In this document: piece by piece, positions 7,741 to 16,313 of the stretch
How positions within the stretch are numbered: the first letter of the stretch is position 1
Layout of the letters: each line of letters begins with the position of its first letter
NCBI RefSeq assembly: GCF_026262505.1
Contig: NC_067203.1
Coordinates: 3,534,001 to 3,598,000, forward strand
Length of the DNA stretch: 64,000 nucleotides
Source: Trichomonas vaginalis G3
Lineage: Eukaryota > Parabasalia > Trichomonadida > Trichomonadidae
Direction: 5' to 3'
The notes under the pieces: model-generated
Database searches by the model: none
Told to the model about the DNA's origin: nothing
The model's input: the letters and a program-made list of their open reading frames with translations, nothing else
Translations under genes and position numbers: made by a program

Positions 7741-9399
7741 ATGACTGATATCGAAAACCAACAACCAACTGATGGTCAAGCACCTCACAAGATGCCATCA
7801 TCAAACGATTATCTATCAAACGAATATCCATCTTCAGATAACGAACCTTTTTATAACGGCGATCCTCAGTCACCACAATATCTGAACAATGAATACTACT
7901 TGCCACAGACTCCTCAAACCCAATCTACAAATAAACCAATAGAGCCAACATCAATTCATGATCTTTATGCGAGATCCAATTTTAATGAAGATATTTCTGC
8001 ATGGAACACCATCATGAATGAACCATCAGAACATTCCGATTTTTGGATTACACCAGAAGCACTTACAAACTTTTCTCAGAATGCCACTCAATTGAAAAAA
8101 CACAACTCATTTTTGTGGGCTATTCCGTTCATCTTGAATTGTCTTGCTTTAATAGGTCTCTTCTTCAATTTCATCAGATATCATCTGGATTATATGAAAT
8201 ATGGTATCAATGTTGCCGTTCCAACCATCATTTGTTATTGGATTTCGCTTGCCTTCGTTGTCATGTTGGTTATAGAACAATGTTTTCCTACAATCACAGT
8301 ACGCTTTGGTATCTTTATTAACTTAATTATCCATTTAATTGGATATTTCCTCAAATTCAAAGGTTTTTGGGAGTACATCTTCGTATGGCTAACATTTTTA
8401 GTTTTGGGACTCTTCTTCTACTTGATTACAAGCGGACGCGCAGAATATGATATCTTCATGGCAAGACTCATCAGGAGGAAAGTCTATCAGACTGGAAATT
8501 ATATCTTTCTTATCTTTATTGTTCTAGTTATTATGTGTTGCGCAATATGTTTCCCAGTGTATGATTCTTGGACCTGGTTTAATAGTGTTAACTGGATTTA
8601 CCAAGCATACTTAACCATTTCCTTCTACAACATTGTCTGTGTCTTCGGAAACTGCACTTACATGTCTTCTTCATACATGGCAGCGAAATGGTACTTAACA
8701 GGCGAGAAAATCGGCGCAAAAGACGTATCAAAAGGTTTACGTACTGGATTTATCGATAACATAGGTGTTGCCTGCAAGATGTCTTATTTACTTCCGATTT
8801 TGGAATTTGTTAATGCAATTTCAAGGTATTCGCCACAATTAACAGTTTATCATATCAAAGACAAATATCCATTGTTCGCAAAACACTACTGCGCCGTTTG
8901 TGGACCAATTGTCAGACTATTCAAAAAATTGGCCAAATTTGAAATGAAACTCTTAGGTTATCCACAGAGGAGAGCAATGACATATTGCGCAATATACGGA
9001 ATTCCATATGAAGAGGCCGTACACCGCTATTATGAAATTCAATCTACAAAAGGAGCTCCTTTGGTCGACGATGCTTTCATGTTTGACACACAACTTATCT
9101 TCAAGCAATTCTCATTCGGAATGGTCGCTTTCTACTTCGAAAGGTTTGCCAGAAGGGTTAAATATGGGGCTTTTCCCGGACTCAATGACGCATTAGCGTT
9201 ATTCTATGTTTTCGCAGTCTATTATTCATTCAGATGTATTACAAGAGGATTCTTGGAAACAGTTTTCGTTTTATTCGGCGAACTTCCAGAGAAGGCGAAT
9301 AATATTGATCCAGATTTATTCGATACATTGAAAGAAATGTTCGAAACATCTCTTAAAGCAAGAAATGATGACACTGACATCAAATCTGATGAAGTGTAG
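7741..9399 (+). CDS. Multi-pass membrane protein, CTL/Pns1 (choline transporter-like) type
   Basis: The 552-residue protein has a polar Pro/Gln/Asn-rich cytoplasmic N terminus of about 115 residues, followed by roughly ten hydrophobic segments starting near residues 122, 155, 188, 214, 250 and 290, and a polar acidic tail. The segment Y-M-A-A-K-W-Y-L-T-G-E-K, then a G-F-I-D-N-I-G-V-A stretch and a hydrophobic strand, resembles the core of the CTL/SLC44-Pns1 family, which act as choline or related solute transporters at membranes. The resemblance is moderate and was made by eye. The start is the first ATG after an A/T-rich leader. It is a host gene, unlike its Maverick neighbours. Confidence 0.55.
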   Translation: MTDIENQQPTDGQAPHKMPSSNDYLSNEYPSSDNEPFYNGDPQSPQYLNNEYYLPQTPQTQSTNKPIEPTSIHDLYARSNFNEDISAWNTIMNEPSEHSDFWITPEALTNFSQNATQLKKHNSFLWAIPFILNCLALIGLFFNFIRYHLDYMKYGINVAVPTIICYWISLAFVVMLVIEQCFPTITVRFGIFINLIIHLIGYFLKFKGFWEYIFVWLTFLVLGLFFYLITSGRAEYDIFMARLIRRKVYQTGNYIFLIFIVLVIMCCAICFPVYDSWTWFNSVNWIYQAYLTISFYNIVCVFGNCTYMSSSYMAAKWYLTGEKIGAKDVSKGLRTGFIDNIGVACKMSYLLPILEFVNAISRYSPQLTVYHIKDKYPLFAKHYCAVCGPIVRLFKKLAKFEMKLLGYPQRRAMTYCAIYGIPYEEAVHRYYEIQSTKGAPLVDDAFMFDTQLIFKQFSFGMVAFYFERFARRVKYGAFPGLNDALALFYVFAVYYSFRCITRGFLETVFVLFGELPEKANNIDPDLFDTLKEMFETSLKARNDDTDIKSDEV

Positions 9400-9835
9400 G
9401 ATTCATGAACAAGTTATTTATCATATATTTTTTCATTTATTTTATCGGCGCAAAGCCGGAATATATATTAAAATTATTCCGTCGAAAAACTCATTTTTTA
9501 GTCATAAAATTTGAAACAATTAGTATTCTAACTTCATTGATAAATTAATGATTATTTAATCTAAATTTAGATTAATGATTATGATCTTTTTCATCTCATA
9601 GGCATGCATTGATCATGATATGAGTTATAGCATTCATACTCAAGAAAATAATCTTCATGAAATTGTAATCTTAGTGATGACAACTCTTGAATCGAGTATT
9701 TCATATACACAACATACAAGCTTTATAAATTCTGGCTTTTGAACCTACAAATCATTATTTTTATTTTCAAAAAGTGACATTTAGGTTTACATTATCGAAA
9801 AGGAAATTATATCTGGTCAAACCGTTTTTCCCAAA
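9400..9835. other. Host intergenic, no feature seen
   Basis: 436 bp of A/T-rich sequence between two host genes in the same orientation. A T-run followed by CCC immediately precedes the downstream ATG; nothing else is supportable. Confidence 0.5.
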
Positions 9836-10240
9836 ATGGGATTTTTGCTTCTCTTTTACCTTATCAAATATATTATTTCATTACAAGCAAACGATTCAAG
9901 ATTAAAAATCGGTATCATTAAAGCTGCACCTAATTGCGATAGATGGATAGAAGATGGTAACTGGATATATGCTCATATTGTTGCTCGTGTTGAAGGCAGA
10001 GATGAGCCAGTGTTAAATACATATAATGACAAACCAATGTACCTTATGGTAAATAATTCTAAATTTATTCCAGGATTTAATATTGGACTTCGTGGTGCTT
10101 GCGAATTTGAAACACGCAGAATCACAATTCCTCCGGAACTTGCTTACGGTGATAAGTTTGTTGATGGATTGTTCGGTCCACAAGCAACTTGGACAGTTGA
10201 CGCAGAAATTCTCGAAATTCTTAAAGACATTAGCATATAA
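9836..10240 (+). CDS. Secreted or ER FKBP-type peptidyl-prolyl isomerase
   Basis: The 134-residue protein begins with a hydrophobic signal peptide (G-F-L-L-L-F-Y-L-I-K-Y-I-I-S) followed by a single FKBP domain. Family marks seen are F-I-P-G-F-N-I-G-L-R-G (I-x-G-W/F pocket), the I-T-I-P-P-E-L-A-Y-G-D loop and a final A-E-I-L-E-I-L strand. It would catalyse cis-trans isomerisation of prolyl bonds in the secretory pathway. It lacks a C-terminal K/HDEL, so retention is unclear. The N-terminal half of the domain is shorter and less conserved than in FKBP12. Confidence 0.85.
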   Translation: MGFLLLFYLIKYIISLQANDSRLKIGIIKAAPNCDRWIEDGNWIYAHIVARVEGRDEPVLNTYNDKPMYLMVNNSKFIPGFNIGLRGACEFETRRITIPPELAYGDKFVDGLFGPQATWTVDAEILEILKDISI

Positions 10241-10690
10241 GTAAGTTGTAGATACTTTATTCGTTAATTTGTATTTCAAATACCATATTAAAACCGTTTT
10301 TTTATATCCTAATTTCTCAACCTAAATTACTAGTATTTATAGAGGAAATTTAATTTTTTATTAATGAGATTTCAAAACATACTAACCCTAAATTCATAAC
10401 TTTTATTTTTTTGGAACAAAATTTGAAAATATCTTTAATTTTGTTGGATTTCTTTTGCAAACATAAGATATCAACTATCATATCATATCGATGTCAGAAT
10501 TCATCATTCAATCAGTATTTTTTATTTCAAAATTGAATTTTCTACAATAAAACCAATATTTTGAAGAGAATAATAGTGACACATCATCGTTGTTTACTAA
10601 GTTTAAATGAAAAATTGGTTTCATTTGCAAGTTATATTTTATTTTTGTAAAATATGTAAATATTCATTCATACACATTTAACTTTTTATT
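10241..10690. other. Host intergenic between convergent genes, no feature seen
   Basis: 450 bp of A/T-rich sequence between the 3' ends of the FKBP and E3 ligase genes. It presumably holds both polyadenylation regions; no repeat or ORF of note. Confidence 0.5.
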
Positions 10691-12241
10691 TTAAATATAG
10701 TGTTTGCCTTTTGTGATGATTTTCTGGCATTTCATACAGTATCCGTAGTAAATAGTCAAAGTGTTAGGATGAGGGTAGAATTGGCAGTTTCCTTTGCAAG
10801 CACAAGTGTCATTAGAAGGCATTTCCTTACAGATATTGCAGAACCAGCAAGGTTGTTCGTCAACAATTTTCAATCTTACGCCAACGCTGCAACATCTATT
10901 GCATTTGAACTGCATCCATTTATATCCGCATGTTGGACATACAGGGAACAAATAGTTCTTACACATCGGACAGAAACCCGAAATATCCTTAATTTCGTCA
11001 ACTTTCCATCCGCAAGGGAAATAAATAGGTATATCATGTTTGTTACATACAGCAAACCTCATTTCCTTCAATACCCAGCTGATTGAAGCGTTTTCACCTT
11101 CAAATGCGTAAGGACTTAATTTAGATTTGACATCTGGATGGAATTGAATGCCATCTGTTATGATTCTTGCATTCGCAATCTCATTTATCTCTTTCATGAC
11201 ATTAACCCATCTCGTTATATCCTTCTTCGCCTCTTCATCTATCGAAGGATGCCAAATAAATTGTGCACAACCAGGAGCAGGACACAAAGGAAGATTCAAG
11301 ATGCCGTCAGAGCTCTGTTCTCTTAACATCTCGAGAGCGCAGTCCCTGTGGATTGTATGTCCACACTCGAGAACAAGACAGAGATGTCCAATAAGTGGTT
11401 TTTGGCAATGCAAACAGATGGAACCACCAAAAGTACAAATTGGACATAAAGGATGCATTTTTTCATTGAGAAGACCAACACATGCATGACCGCATTGGTG
11501 TATCTCAGTGCACATTTTGCTGGAGATCTCTTGACACTTAGGATCATCGCAAACAAGTAAAGGGATCTTTCCATTTGGAGCATTTTTAGGATTCGCTGCT
11601 TTTCCACAAATTCTGCAGACATAGCCATTTACAAACCATTCGTGCTCTTCACAGGTTTCCCCACTGTGGAAAGGAACAGCATGACAATGATGGCATGTAG
11701 TAATATGGCATTTGTTGCAACAAATGTAATTTTCGGCAAAACATTTACGTTGTTCATCGGTAAGGTGCTGATTTGGAAGATCATGGACATCTTCTGGATT
11801 TCCTTTGACAAATTCGAACTTGTTTCCGCAGAATTTGCAGTTGTATATGTTTTCACTGAGTAAGGAGTCTTCTTGCTCATCCAATTGACTAATAAATGAT
11901 GGATGCATTTGCATTAACTCTTGTTTTGTGAAAATGTAATCGCAAAGTGGGCATTTCACGTTGTCTGGATAATTTAATTTTTGATCTTCAATAGATTTTT
12001 GAAGACATTTGAGGCAAATTTGCTTGTGACCTTGATGTGGAACTAATGTACCGCGCTGTTTCGGTTTCTTGATCTTTGATCCAAAACAACAGATAGGGCA
12101 ACAATCATCTATTAGAGTAAAATCATCATTATCATCTGCCTGAACTGAAATTGTATATTTGTGAAGATCAGATGCTGCCTTTTGAGTAGTGGATGGACGC
12201 GAAATTTGAACTTTGTCTTTGCTTTTCAGTGATTTTTTCAT
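10691..12241 (-). CDS. Zinc-rich E3 ubiquitin ligase with RBR-like and PHR/MYCBP2-like modules
   Basis: This 516-residue protein is packed with zinc ligands. In order: a RING-type cluster (C-C-P-I-C ... C-L-K-C-L ... C-P-L-C, residues about 47-100); an IBR-like cluster ending C-H-H-C-H-A-V-P-F-H-S-G-E-T-C (about 133-195); further C-x2-C knuckles; a second RING with L-E-C-G-H-T-I-H-R-D-C (about 275-325); and a C-terminal tandem-cysteine region containing C-N-R-C-C-S-V-G-V followed by C-W-F-C-N-I-C. The last resembles the tandem-cysteine domain of MYCBP2/PHR ligases, which relay ubiquitin through cysteines. The combination is inference by motif. A host gene with no introns visible. Confidence 0.7.
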   Translation of the reverse strand: MKKSLKSKDKVQISRPSTTQKAASDLHKYTISVQADDNDDFTLIDDCCPICCFGSKIKKPKQRGTLVPHQGHKQICLKCLQKSIEDQKLNYPDNVKCPLCDYIFTKQELMQMHPSFISQLDEQEDSLLSENIYNCKFCGNKFEFVKGNPEDVHDLPNQHLTDEQRKCFAENYICCNKCHITTCHHCHAVPFHSGETCEEHEWFVNGYVCRICGKAANPKNAPNGKIPLLVCDDPKCQEISSKMCTEIHQCGHACVGLLNEKMHPLCPICTFGGSICLHCQKPLIGHLCLVLECGHTIHRDCALEMLREQSSDGILNLPLCPAPGCAQFIWHPSIDEEAKKDITRWVNVMKEINEIANARIITDGIQFHPDVKSKLSPYAFEGENASISWVLKEMRFAVCNKHDIPIYFPCGWKVDEIKDISGFCPMCKNYLFPVCPTCGYKWMQFKCNRCCSVGVRLKIVDEQPCWFCNICKEMPSNDTCACKGNCQFYPHPNTLTIYYGYCMKCQKIITKGKHYI

Positions 12242-12332
12242 TTGTGTGGCAAAATTTCAAAATTTTTAGTCAAAAAAAGTTTACACTATTCCAATTTAAA
12301 GCTTTCGATTCTAGATGAAAATAATGTCAGAT
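12242..12332. other. Host 5' flank of the E3 ligase and target site
   Basis: Short A/T-rich leader; the sequence GTCAGAT at 12326-12332 is the left copy of a 7-bp duplication flanking the next element. Confidence 0.5.
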
Positions 12333-13389
12333 TAAGGGTTTCGTTTTGCTAAAATTGTCACTTTTATAGCATATTTGTTTTTGGATGTTTTGCGAAACCA
12401 AAAAAAAACTATGATATACAATGTGTGTGTAAAGAAAATACTTTATTTACTAGTTAAAAAATCATTTGGTATTGATCAAGTTATTTTTTCTGGATAAGAT
12501 ATTATATGGATAATTGGATAGAAAATACAATTATATAATCTTGTACCTGGTTTAATTAAGCTAATTGTCATCAGAAACTTGTAATTTTTATGAATTTCAG
12601 ATTTTCTTTTCATTACTGCTTTTCTTAATAGGTCAAGTTCTTATTTACGTTATAAAGTATGATATTTACAAATATCAAGTTATCATGTTTTTTGAGAAAT
12701 TATGAGAAACAAACAAAAATGAAAAAGATAGGAATAGCAATGAATAGTGATGTGGGTATAGAAAATGTAAGAGATATGAATGCAAAGCAATCAGTATTTA
12801 GGATATTGACCATAGATTTCGAAAAAAAAATGCTGCATACTGAGCGAAAACTATGATTATATTATAAGGCTGTCATTTAAAGCATAATGAAACTATTTCC
12901 TTTTCATTTTAATCGAATAAGATAGTAAAGATTTTTGAATTAGCTAGAAACTGATGAGATGTTTTCACAAATCAGATTTTTAATCTCTATAATGCATAAT
13001 TCACTCAATATCTCAATTTTGATATTGCGAGATATTTTTGCTATCGGTTTCGCAATTTTGACACAATAGCAAGAGGGTTCTATAAGCATTATTATCAACG
13101 TAGAATCTGAATATCATATCAGAAAATGTCGCAAATCTGACATTTACCCGACCAAATAGCAAAAATAATTGAATACTTTTCGCAAAAACTTTAAAAATCG
13201 ATAAAAATATGAAATATAGATATTAAAGAGACTTTTTATATAATATTCATAAAGATTTTCCAAAAATATGATACCGCAAAATTAAAAAAGTGACGTCTTG
13301 AGTGGAGTCAAAGGTCGAAATTGTTAGCTAAATGTTTTTTTTTAGCGAAATTGCGTATTGTACGTTTTTTTCGCAAAACGAAACCCTTA
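12333..13389. mobile_element. Non-autonomous DNA transposon, 1057 bp
   Basis: The left end TAAGGGTTTCGTTTTGC and the right end (13373-13389) are perfect 17-bp inverted repeats. They are flanked by identical 7-bp direct repeats GTCAGAT at 12326-12332 and 13390-13396, as expected for a target-site duplication. The interior has no ORF longer than about 65 codons and no transposase motif, so it would be mobilised in trans. The superfamily is uncertain: 7 bp is close to the 8-9 bp typical of hAT or Mutator-like elements. It lies 25 bp from the mariner end. Confidence 0.7.
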
Positions 13390-13414
13390 GTCAGATCAAA
13401 TCTTCCAGGAAATA

Positions 13415-13442
13415 TAGGGTGTCCAAAGGTGCGTTTAGCACA
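13415..13442. repeat. mariner left terminal inverted repeat
   Basis: Begins TAGGGTGTCCAAAGG and matches the complement of the right end with one mismatch (GCGTTTAG versus GTGTTTAG). Confidence 0.9.
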
Positions 13443-13527
13443 GCGCTCTATATGAGACTATTAAAGGAGATATATGCTGATTATAAATATATAATAAAAA
13501 ATATGAATATATGTATATGATGAGTAT

Positions 13528-13596
13528 AAAAAAAAAAAAAAAGGTATTGGGGCTTCCAGGGCTGCGCCCCTCTAGCCCCTGAAGATGTTTAGTATA
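13528..13596. repeat. Element A left terminal inverted repeat
   Basis: 15 A followed by GGTATTGGGGCTTCCAGGG and a GC-rich palindromic stretch (GGGCTGCGCCCC, CTAGCCCC), ending near AGATGTTTAGTATA. The partner is 36809-36875. The GC-rich hairpin is prominent in an otherwise A/T-rich element. Confidence 0.85.
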
Positions 13597-13628
13597 ACAA
13601 GTAAGGGTCTATCGTCGCTACGTCACCA

Positions 13629-13655
13629 GGTCCCTCGGTCCCTCGGTCCCTCGGT
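13629..13655. repeat. 8-bp tandem repeat GGTCCCTC, copy 1 (A)
   Basis: Three and a half units of GGTCCCTC, followed by a conserved tail (AACTTCTCTGAAAAA..GACAACATGACATTT). The same block recurs at 23520-23592 in the same orientation and at 24921-25005 inverted. Confidence 0.8.
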
Positions 13656-13721
13656 TAAACCAACTTCTCTGAAAAAATGAGACAACATGACATTTTGACA
13701 ACAGTCCAGGAAGTCTTAACA

Positions 13722-13763
13722 AGATAGAATATGAGAGAGGTCCTATAAACCGGAGAAAGTGTC
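13722..13763. repeat. Direct repeat upstream of the methylase gene
   Basis: About 41 bp beginning AGATAGAATATGAGAGAGGT. The second copy is at 14596-14636, overlapping the 3' end of the methylase gene, so the gene is bracketed by direct repeats. Confidence 0.8.
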
Positions 13764-13859
13764 ATATAAACATCTGTCAAAAACCTTAACCGAGTAGTTT
13801 TCATGTTTTGTCACTTTTCTGTCACTTTTCAGGGAAAAAACATTTTTATTAAATATAAA

Positions 13860-14601
13860 ATGAATTTTACAAAACCACCGCTACCCTTCTTTGGAAATAA
13901 GAGTAGATGTAAAGATATTCTATTGAGAGAACTTAAGAAACTACCGAATGGTCTAACATTTGTAGATTTGTTCGGTGGAAGTTTCTATATATCTCATTTG
14001 TGCCATACTGTATTTCCTGACTCAAAGATTATATGCAATGACTTCGACAACTATACGAACCGTCTCAAACATATACCAGACACAAACAAAATATTGAAAG
14101 AGTTAAAAGAAAAGATACCTATAGGTAAGATGGAACGTATACCATTAGATAAGAAAAATACTGTCAGAGAGGTTTTGAAAAAAGCAGAGTATATTGACTG
14201 GGATAGTATATCTTCTAGACTATTATATAGTGGTGCTATAAGAGTTCATGACATTGAAACACTTATGTCAAAAGTTTTATATCTTAACTATACAAAGGTT
14301 TTCAAAGAGAACATAGAAAAATATACTGAGGGTATAGAGTTTGTGAGATGTCGTTGGACAGAGTTGTATGAAAAATATAAAAACAAGGAAAATGTTTTCT
14401 TTATAGTGGACCCAGCCGCCGTTCTATAACACATGGGATTTTCAATACCAAGTAGACTGGACTTTGAGAGACTCTTTTAGAAACTTTAGACGTTTTACAT
14501 AACATCCATGCTTTTACTTTACATCCGATAAAAGTGGTTTGGAAAGTGTCATGAGATGGTTAGAGGACATACATGACTATGATTTTAGATACGATAGATA
14601 G
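13860..14601 (+). pseudogene. DNA adenine-N6 methylase (Dam/D12 class), broken
   Basis: The N terminus has P-P-L-P-F-F-G-N-K-S-R and then F-V-D-L-F-G-G-S-F, the two AdoMet-binding motifs of D12-class N6-adenine methylases. The catalytic D-P-P-F/Y motif is reached at about 14410, but one extra G there shifts the frame (the frame then reads D-P-A-A-V-L-stop). In the other frame the downstream sequence continues with a family-like C terminus (C-F-Y-F-T-S) but meets a second stop near 14500. The gene therefore has at least two lesions. It would have methylated adenine in DNA. Starting at 13860 avoids a longer, unlike N-terminal extension. It is flanked by 41-bp direct repeats. Confidence 0.75.
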
Positions 14602-14636
14602 AATATGAGAGAGGTCCTATAAACCGGAAAAGTGTC
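14596..14636. repeat. Direct repeat downstream of the methylase gene
   Basis: Second copy of the 13722-13763 repeat, differing by one base indel (CCGGAAAAG versus CCGGAGAAAG). It overlaps the last two codons of the methylase frame. Confidence 0.8.
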
Positions 14637-14664
14637 ACAACAAAGAAATTTTATTGGTAAGTAA

Positions 14665-14796
14665 ATGTGGTTTGAAATAGGACTACTTGTTTTAGGTTTT
14701 TTCCATTGTGTCATTTACTTATTTGACGTGGCAGAAAGATATAGAGAATATGAAGATGAACCACTGCCAGCAAATGTTCAGCATATGTACTCGTAA
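14665..14796 (+). CDS. Small membrane protein, 43 aa (A)
   Basis: A short frame beginning M-W-F-E-I-G-L-L-V-L-G-F-F, one predicted membrane helix followed by a charged tail (E-R-Y-R-E-Y-E-D-E). It lies in a gene-dense run with the same orientation and precedes two likely virion genes, so it may be a virion or membrane protein. No family is recognised. Confidence 0.4.
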   Translation: MWFEIGLLVLGFFHCVIYLFDVAERYREYEDEPLPANVQHMYS

Positions 14797-14820
14797 GAGA
14801 TATTTTTATCTAATATTAAA

Positions 14821-15183
14821 ATGGACGCACAGAACTTAGCGAATGCACAGCAACCTGGACAACCAAACCCAGAGAATATTCCAAATGAAGTTAGAATACA
14901 AACTGCAATGGCAAACTATGGTCAAGTGCCAACAGATGTACAAATGCAAACTGCCATGTCAAATGACGCTGCGTTAGGCTTACCACCATGGTATGCAAAT
15001 ATGAGATGGAAAGAGTTTTATACAAACCCTGAAGTGGGATATAAACAACTCTATGCAGATGACGCGAACACAGGAGTTGACCCAGACTATGTTTTCTACC
15101 AGAGGAGAAATAGAATGTATGAGCTCCAGTTAAAGAATGCAATGGAACTCAACAGGAAACGTAAGAGACTAGGTGGACATTAG
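14821..15183 (+). CDS. Hypothetical element protein, 120 aa (A)
   Basis: The N-terminal half is Gln/Asn/Pro-rich with two copies of a (V-R/V-Q)-I/M-Q-T-A-M motif; the C-terminal half is charged with Trp/Tyr and ends in a basic segment (R-K-R-K-R-L-G-G-H). The ATG follows ATTTTTATCTAATATTAAA, the A/T motif common to element genes. Function unknown; a small DNA-binding or virion protein is possible. Confidence 0.5.
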   Translation: MDAQNLANAQQPGQPNPENIPNEVRIQTAMANYGQVPTDVQMQTAMSNDAALGLPPWYANMRWKEFYTNPEVGYKQLYADDANTGVDPDYVFYQRRNRMYELQLKNAMELNRKRKRLGGH

Positions 15184-15201
15184 ATTTTTACATATAGTAA
15201 A

Positions 15202-15444
15202 ATGGGTTTCTTCAGTAGTATTGGAAACTTCTTTCGAAATGTTGGAAGAGGTATATGGAATGGAATAAAATCTGTCGGAAGAGGAGTATGGAACGGAGTC
15301 AAAAATATTGGTAAAAGAGTAGGTCAGTTCGTTGGTATTATACCTAAAGACCCTGAACCAGAAGAACAAGCTCCTGTTATACAACAGCCTGAACCTGCAC
15401 CACAGTCTAGTTGGCAACCAAATCCAACACCTCAACCGTATTAA
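15202..15444 (+). CDS. Small amphipathic virion-like protein, 80 aa (A)
   Basis: Residues 1-45 form repeated amphipathic units (F-F-R-N-V-G-R-G-I-W-N-G-I-K, then V-G-R-G-V-W-N-G-V-K), followed by a Pro/Gln-rich tail. Short Gly-rich amphipathic N termini are typical of membrane-active minor virion proteins such as adenovirus pVI; that is analogy only. The gene converges with family X 1, with only 2 bp between stop codons. Confidence 0.5.
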   Translation: MGFFSSIGNFFRNVGRGIWNGIKSVGRGVWNGVKNIGKRVGQFVGIIPKDPEPEEQAPVIQQPEPAPQSSWQPNPTPQPY

Positions 15445-15446
15445 AA

Positions 15447-16295
15447 TCATATTTTTACCGTTCGATAGTAGTTGTATATGAAACTAAGTTCTAAGTAAAA
15501 CGCATGGTATAATGGAACTATTCTCTTTCTTCCATCTGTAGTAAACCATACTTGAAAGTCTGAAATACTTCCACTCGGCGGTTCATATAGCTTTGTAGGT
15601 TTTTCGTAAAAGTCATTTGCCAAGCATAAAAAAGAGTTTTGTGCACCAGAAAATGAAGCATGAACTATAATAGCATCTGAGTCGAAAACATTTTCATATG
15701 TTCCATTAGGGTTTTCGACTTCATAAAAGTCCGGGTGTACTGGATATTCTGCAGGCTGATTTAACATCCTCAAAAATCTATACCATGCCAAGTTGTTATA
15801 TTTTGTAGAAATATAAACGTTGTCTCCAAGGTCTTCTATTCTATTGAATTTAACAGTTGCATTTTTCCTGTCATATAAAATATCGAGATGGTACTCTCCT
15901 TCGTCAATGTTGTACTGTTTTGCATATTCGAGATAGATATCGTTTATTTTTTCTTGAAAAGCTTGAAGAGTTGTTTCTAAGTTTACAAGCAAACTAACTT
16001 GTAAAAGTTTTCCCTGTTCAAATTTCTCATACGTACGTTTTTCTTTGTTATAGTATCGAATTTCAAAAGCGACCGTAAATGGGAAACCATGTATGGCTTC
16101 TGAAATGAACTTCATTCTACGAAAGCCAATAGCTTTTGTGACGGATGGGTCTCTTAACCATCTTAGTGGGTAGTCAAAACGATAGCCTTCATGCTTTACG
16201 GTCTCTGTCTCAAACTTTTGACCGACATTCGTAAAAAGTTCATCTAATGGTTTAGTTGTAGCAACTCTTGAATTTTCTTTTTCTATTGAAAGCAT
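15447..16295 (-). CDS. Family X protein 1 (A), 282 aa, intact
   Basis: This paralogue of 22636-23496 shares T-K-P-L-D near residue 17, F-D-Y-P-L-R-W-L-R near 40, A-I-G-F-R-R, a V-F-D-x-x-x-x-x-H-A-S-F-S block and the C-terminal F-Q-V-W-F-T-T-D/N-G motif ending F-Y-L-E-L-S-F-I-Y-N-Y. B and C carry more distant members with the same beginning and end. No enzymatic residues are obvious and no signal peptide is present. The function is unknown; conservation at two copies per element suggests a structural pair. Confidence 0.6.
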   Translation of the reverse strand: MLSIEKENSRVATTKPLDELFTNVGQKFETETVKHEGYRFDYPLRWLRDPSVTKAIGFRRMKFISEAIHGFPFTVAFEIRYYNKEKRTYEKFEQGKLLQVSLLVNLETTLQAFQEKINDIYLEYAKQYNIDEGEYHLDILYDRKNATVKFNRIEDLGDNVYISTKYNNLAWYRFLRMLNQPAEYPVHPDFYEVENPNGTYENVFDSDAIIVHASFSGAQNSFLCLANDFYEKPTKLYEPPSGSISDFQVWFTTDGRKRIVPLYHAFYLELSFIYNYYRTVKI

Positions 16296-16313
16296 ATTTT
16301 ATCTAGAATAAAA
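16296..16313. promoter_or_regulatory. 18-bp divergent promoter, family X / fiber (A)
   Basis: ATTTTATCTAGAATAAAA is all that separates the two ATG codons and is almost a perfect palindrome around TCTAGA. The arrangement parallels 4404-4419 in C. Confidence 0.5.

Noticed and set aside
11138-11880. Plus- and minus-strand ORFs within the E3 ligase region
   Set aside because: Shadows of the Cys-rich 516-residue gene, which has coherent zinc motifs throughout.
12659-12856. 65-codon ORF inside the 1057-bp transposon
   Set aside because: Lys/Asn-rich, no motif, and of a length expected by chance in A/T-rich DNA; not a transposase.
13332-13520. 62-codon ORF crossing the transposon and mariner junction
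   Set aside because: It spans two unrelated element boundaries, so it cannot be an old gene.
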